Shown: positions 61,149-64,000 of the stretch, in pieces
How the letters are laid out: each line of letters starts with the position of its first letter
Position numbering within the stretch: position 1 is the first letter of the stretch
NCBI GenBank assembly: GCA_947253655.1
Contig: CAMYAE010000001.1
Location: forward strand, 186,001 to 250,000
DNA from: an uncultured Bacteroidales bacterium
Lineage (GTDB): Bacteria > Bacteroidota > Bacteroidia > Bacteroidales > UBA932
Direction: 5' to 3'
DNA: 64,000 nucleotides
The notes under the pieces: model-generated
The model's input: the letters and a program-made list of their open reading frames with translations, nothing else
What the model was told of the DNA's origin: nothing
Databases searched by the model: none
Position numbers and translations under genes: made by a program

Positions 61149-62393
61149 ATGTCACGAAACAGAATTTATTTGTGCCTGGCTCACATGAGCGGCAATGAAC
61201 AAAAATATATCAAGGAGGCGTTCGACACCAATTGGGTGGTGCCTCTCGGACCGAATGTTAATGCTTTTGAGGAGGATTTGAAGAGGTTTGTCGGTCAGGA
61301 TAGGGAAGTGGTGGCTCTTTCTGCCGGGACTGCTGCTGTTCATCTTGCGATGATTGCCTGCGGAGTCAAGGCCGGTGATGAGGTGATAGTACAGAGTTTC
61401 ACTTTCTGTGCTTCTTCTCATCCTATTACATATTTAGGGGCAACTCCGGTGTTTGTGGATTCGGAAAAGGACAGCTGGAATATGGATCCGGATTTGCTTG
61501 AAGAGGCTATTAAGGATAGAATTGCAAAGACAGGAAGGAAGCCAAAGGCGATTGTTCCGGTTGCTCTTTACGGTATGCCATATCAGATTGATAGGATTAT
61601 GTCTATTGCTGATAAATACGAAATTCCGGTCATTGAAGACGCTGCAGAGGGCTTTGGCTCCAAGTTTGACGGTCAGGTGCTTGGCACTTTCGGAGAATAT
61701 GGGGTGCTGAGCTTCAATGGGAATAAGATGATTACAACTTCTGGTGGTGGTGCACTTATTTGTCCTGATGTTGCTAAGAAGAACACAATAATGTGGTATG
61801 CAACACAGGCTCGTGAGGCGTACCCATACTATCAGCACGAGGCGATAGGGTACAATTATCGTCTTTCAAATATATGTGCGGGTATCGGTAGAGGGCAGAT
61901 GACTGTTGCTGACGAGCATATTAGGCATCATCAGCATATTGCTTCACTCTATGCGGAGTTGCTGAAAGATGTAGAAGGAATTGATATTCATCTGAATCCT
62001 TCTCCGAGATATGATTCGAATTACTGGCTGAATACGGTTACGATTGACCCTTCTTTGAATATCGTCGGTCAGGAGAAGGCTTATGCTGAGGTGGTGCAGG
62101 GTGCTGTTGGTGGTGCCGCGGGTGTTGTGCACGCTTCTTCTTCTGCCCATACTGACTGTGAGCCTAATGCTAATGTGGAGGCGTTGAGGGTGTATTTGGA
62201 CGCTGCCGGCATTGAGGCTCGCCCTCTGTGGAAGCCAATGCACAAACAGCCTGTCTATAAAGACGCTCCTTCATATGTGAACGGCGTTTCCGAGTCACTT
62301 TTCAAAGTCGGCCTCTGTATCCCATCAGGACCTTGCGTTTCCGATGACGATGTGAGATATATAGTGGACTGCATCAAGAAAGCGATTAAGTAA
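61149..62393 (+). CDS. DegT-family aminotransferase, WcfR/PglE-like
   Basis: 414 residues. Opening IYLCLAHMSGNEQKYIKEAFDTNWVVPLGPNV matches the PglE/WcfR group (AHMSGxE, NWVVPLGPNV). VALSAGTAAVHLAMIACGVK near residue 55, VIEDAAEGFGSKFDGQVLGTFG near 165, PLP Lys193 in SFNGNKMITTSGGG and GYNYRLSNICAGIGRGQM near 236. Makes a UDP-4-amino-4,6-dideoxy-hexosamine, the substrate of the preceding phosphoglycosyl transferase (11 bases upstream). A free 4-amino group would add positive charge. Last gene of the capsule locus; composition returns to the host norm here. Confidence 0.9.
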   Translation: MSRNRIYLCLAHMSGNEQKYIKEAFDTNWVVPLGPNVNAFEEDLKRFVGQDREVVALSAGTAAVHLAMIACGVKAGDEVIVQSFTFCASSHPITYLGATPVFVDSEKDSWNMDPDLLEEAIKDRIAKTGRKPKAIVPVALYGMPYQIDRIMSIADKYEIPVIEDAAEGFGSKFDGQVLGTFGEYGVLSFNGNKMITTSGGGALICPDVAKKNTIMWYATQAREAYPYYQHEAIGYNYRLSNICAGIGRGQMTVADEHIRHHQHIASLYAELLKDVEGIDIHLNPSPRYDSNYWLNTVTIDPSLNIVGQEKAYAEVVQGAVGGAAGVVHASSSAHTDCEPNANVEALRVYLDAAGIEARPLWKPMHKQPVYKDAPSYVNGVSESLFKVGLCIPSGPCVSDDDVRYIVDCIKKAIK

Positions 62394-62555
62394 GTGCTTC
62401 TTTTGGAAAGGAAAGCTGGATAGTTGAGGTTTTGTCAACCCCACGTTAATTTCATTTCCACAAAAGAAGATTTCAAATAATACAAATTCATAGACGGACT
62501 TGAACAGGCTTTTCCTATATGAACAATTAAACACGGCTTTGTCGTATAAATAATA

Positions 62556-62585
62556 AGGGACCGGCTTTATACCAAGCCGGTCCCT
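62556..62585. terminator. hairpin between capsule locus and the downstream convergent gene
   Basis: AGGGACCGGCTT (62556-62567) pairs perfectly with 62574-62585 over a 6-base loop. The following bases have only a weak T-run, so intrinsic termination is likely but not certain. An imperfect inverted repeat also lies at 62397-62409 and 62455-62469. Confidence 0.6.
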
Positions 62586-62608
62586 ATAATTATGAAATCA
62601 TCAGATAT

Positions 62609-64000
62609 TTAGATTTTCTTACGAGTTATGTCATACTGCATGATGAAAGGCTTTGCATTCTTTTCCGTTCCGATAGAAAATAATACAATTATCCTTCCCG
62701 TATCTGTTGTAGGGTCATATACATAGCCGACACTTGGCATGGCAGCAGCCATAGCTTTCGCCTGCGTACGCAGAAGATATTCCGTTTTATCTTTTGTGGA
62801 ATTTGTTATATCTGAGAGAGTGAAATATGCACCTGCCCAACCTACGTGTGCTATAGCGGCATAATCAACGCCATTGAAAGTGAATCCCTTAACAGATGCA
62901 CATATTTCAATGTTTCCATACCCCCAAATACCTGCGTGTTTTTCTTTTTCTACTAAATGATCAGTCCAAAGTGTACCTTTCAAAGGTTTATCTTCGCCGT
63001 CAAGGCCTACTCTGGCAGCCACATAAGAGCCGGCACATCTGTCATGCCAGCCGTCAGCCGCTGAAACTACCGGCAATGCGTGTGCAAACAGGAATTTGCC
63101 TTCTTTTGTACCATCGATAGGACATACGTTTTCACCTGCTCCTACACCCTGTAATGTATTAGACACAGGGTTAGCCTCTGTTGTGTAGCCTGTCTTGAAA
63201 AACGCCCATTTTTTCCCGTTAAGTGTACCGTTTTCAAATACCCAGGTGTGATGGCTGCCATTTCTCGGACCGGGTGCCATAATAATCATACTGTTGTCGA
63301 AATCGCCTCCGACATTCATAAAAAGAGCCAATTTGGCCGGATTCTGATATATTTGCAAAGGAGCCTTGTCCCAACCGTCTTTCCATATAAAGACACGCAT
63401 GGCATTGATGTTTGTAGCGTCTGTTGCCGGCACTGTGTAATCTTCTTTATTCTGATATCCCACCGTGGCAACGAGACGACCCTTAACATCATTACCTAAA
63501 TTGACAATCGTAGGGTTGTCACCAAGCCCTGTCACATTCAACTGTCCAGCCTTTGTGCCATCCATATTGTATACACCAAGGTTGGCACAGGCAAATTTGT
63601 CAGTTGCACAGAAGGCAATAACATTACCTGCAAACTTAGCAAAGTTGTCTATACCTAACTCGGATAGTTCCTTATCCAATTTTTTCTCAATAGAGACAAC
63701 CATTTTTGCCTCGACCGCCTTTACCGTCCATTCTGCCTTTGTGATCCCGTCTTCTGCGGTGATAGTGAACACCTTGTCAGTTGTAAAGTCCTTAACTGTC
63801 GCAGGGTCAGGAGTTACAGTCGCCTTATCGGAAACCTTCATTTTAACTGTAAGGTCATTGAACTCGGCGAATTGTTCCTTAAGGTACACAAGCTCAACCA
63901 CCTTATCACGGTCGTAGATTTCTCCCGTAATATCACATGTCTTTCCCTTGACGGAAAATTCAAGGAGCTTACATTCCTTGCTTTTCTCCGGCTCTTTCTT
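62609..64000 (-). CDS. exported/surface protein of unknown function, DUF5018-like (5' part outside window)
   Basis: The frame is open from the window edge to the stop at 62609, 463 residues, with no start inside that need be used. The first part holds two Ig-like stretches (EFSVKGKTCDITGEIYDRD and ATVTPDPATVKDFTTDKVFTI followed by TAEDGITKAEWTVKAVEAK), as in DUF5018-type modules of Bacteroidota lipoproteins. The remaining 340 residues look like a beta-propeller-type ligand-binding region (VNLGNDVKGRLVATVGY, MRVFIWKDGWDKAPLQIYQNPAK, GSYVAARVGLDGEDKP) ending KPFIMQYDITRKKI. No catalytic motif is seen. It converges with the capsule locus. Confidence 0.65.
   Translation of the reverse strand, partial: KKEPEKSKECKLLEFSVKGKTCDITGEIYDRDKVVELVYLKEQFAEFNDLTVKMKVSDKATVTPDPATVKDFTTDKVFTITAEDGITKAEWTVKAVEAKMVVSIEKKLDKELSELGIDNFAKFAGNVIAFCATDKFACANLGVYNMDGTKAGQLNVTGLGDNPTIVNLGNDVKGRLVATVGYQNKEDYTVPATDATNINAMRVFIWKDGWDKAPLQIYQNPAKLALFMNVGGDFDNSMIIMAPGPRNGSHHTWVFENGTLNGKKWAFFKTGYTTEANPVSNTLQGVGAGENVCPIDGTKEGKFLFAHALPVVSAADGWHDRCAGSYVAARVGLDGEDKPLKGTLWTDHLVEKEKHAGIWGYGNIEICASVKGFTFNGVDYAAIAHVGWAGAYFTLSDITNSTKDKTEYLLRTQAKAMAAAMPSVGYVYDPTTDTGRIIVLFSIGTEKNAKPFIMQYDITRKKI

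Overview
The window reads as a chromosomal segment of a Bacteroidales bacterium (phylum Bacteroidota). The evidence is a SusC-like TonB receptor with an N-terminal carboxypeptidase-regulatory domain, many lipoproteins and S9/M28-type exported proteins, a golvesin/amidase (xanthan-lyase-like) protein, Bacteroidota-type promoters (TTTG, about 20 bases, TAnnTTTG), few Shine-Dalgarno sites, and a Bacteroides-style capsule locus with a UpxY-like NusG paralogue and WcfS/WcfR-like last genes. Genus cannot be fixed. No rRNA, tRNA, CRISPR array, intact insertion sequence or prophage was seen.

1-9.3 kb (minus strand): a partial VWA-domain lipoprotein, a cysteine-desulfidase-family (UPF0597) enzyme, a large amidase/golvesin-domain exported protein, a VanZ-like membrane protein, a CBM9-like protein, an MsbA-like ABC exporter and an M28-like protein that lacks some catalytic residues. 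Most are tightly packed and probably co-transcribed. 9.4-12.2 kb (plus): a TPR protein overlapping a metallo-beta-lactamase-fold hydrolase. 12.3-15.7 kb (minus): MATE transporter, DUF3737 beta-helix protein and a PatB/MalY C-S lyase in one compact operon. 15.9-20 kb: TonB receptor (plus) and ATP-dependent PEP carboxykinase (minus), converging on two terminators. 20.2-27.6 kb (plus): RecQ, RecG, a WYL regulator and an S9 peptidase. 28-32 kb: alpha/beta hydrolase (minus), then an S26-like peptidase, PqqD-like protein and ABC exporter cassette whose gaps are filled by repeats. 32.1-33.7 kb (minus): PdxA and RNase HI.

33.7-62.4 kb is one large plus-strand capsular/exopolysaccharide locus. It opens with the export and control genes (Wza-like, Wzc-like tyrosine autokinase, CpsB-type phosphatase, RmlD-like reductase, UpxY-like antiterminator). 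After a 346-base repeat-bearing spacer come sugar-nucleotide genes: UDP-glucose dehydrogenase plus UDP-glucuronate 4-epimerase, CapE/F/G (UDP-L-FucNAc), a secreted beta-helix protein, a WbpP/TviC plus WbpO/TviB pair (N-acetylhexosaminuronate), and a less familiar module of 4,6-dehydratase, DegT aminotransferase, ATP-grasp ligase and CBS-nucleotidyltransferase. The locus then has glycosyltransferases, a Wzx flippase, a Wzy-like polymerase and a GNAT acetyltransferase, and closes with a PglC/WcfS-like phosphoglycosyl transferase and a WcfR-like aminotransferase. The middle (about 45.6-60.5 kb) is visibly AT-richer than both ends, as in horizontally exchanged capsule cores. Uronic acids combined with amino-sugar steps make a charged, possibly zwitterionic, polymer a reasonable prediction.

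62.6-64 kb (minus) holds the 3' part of a surface/exported protein of unknown function that runs off the window edge. Start codons were re-chosen for several genes where upstream candidates were rare starts or repeat-derived; this is stated in each entry.
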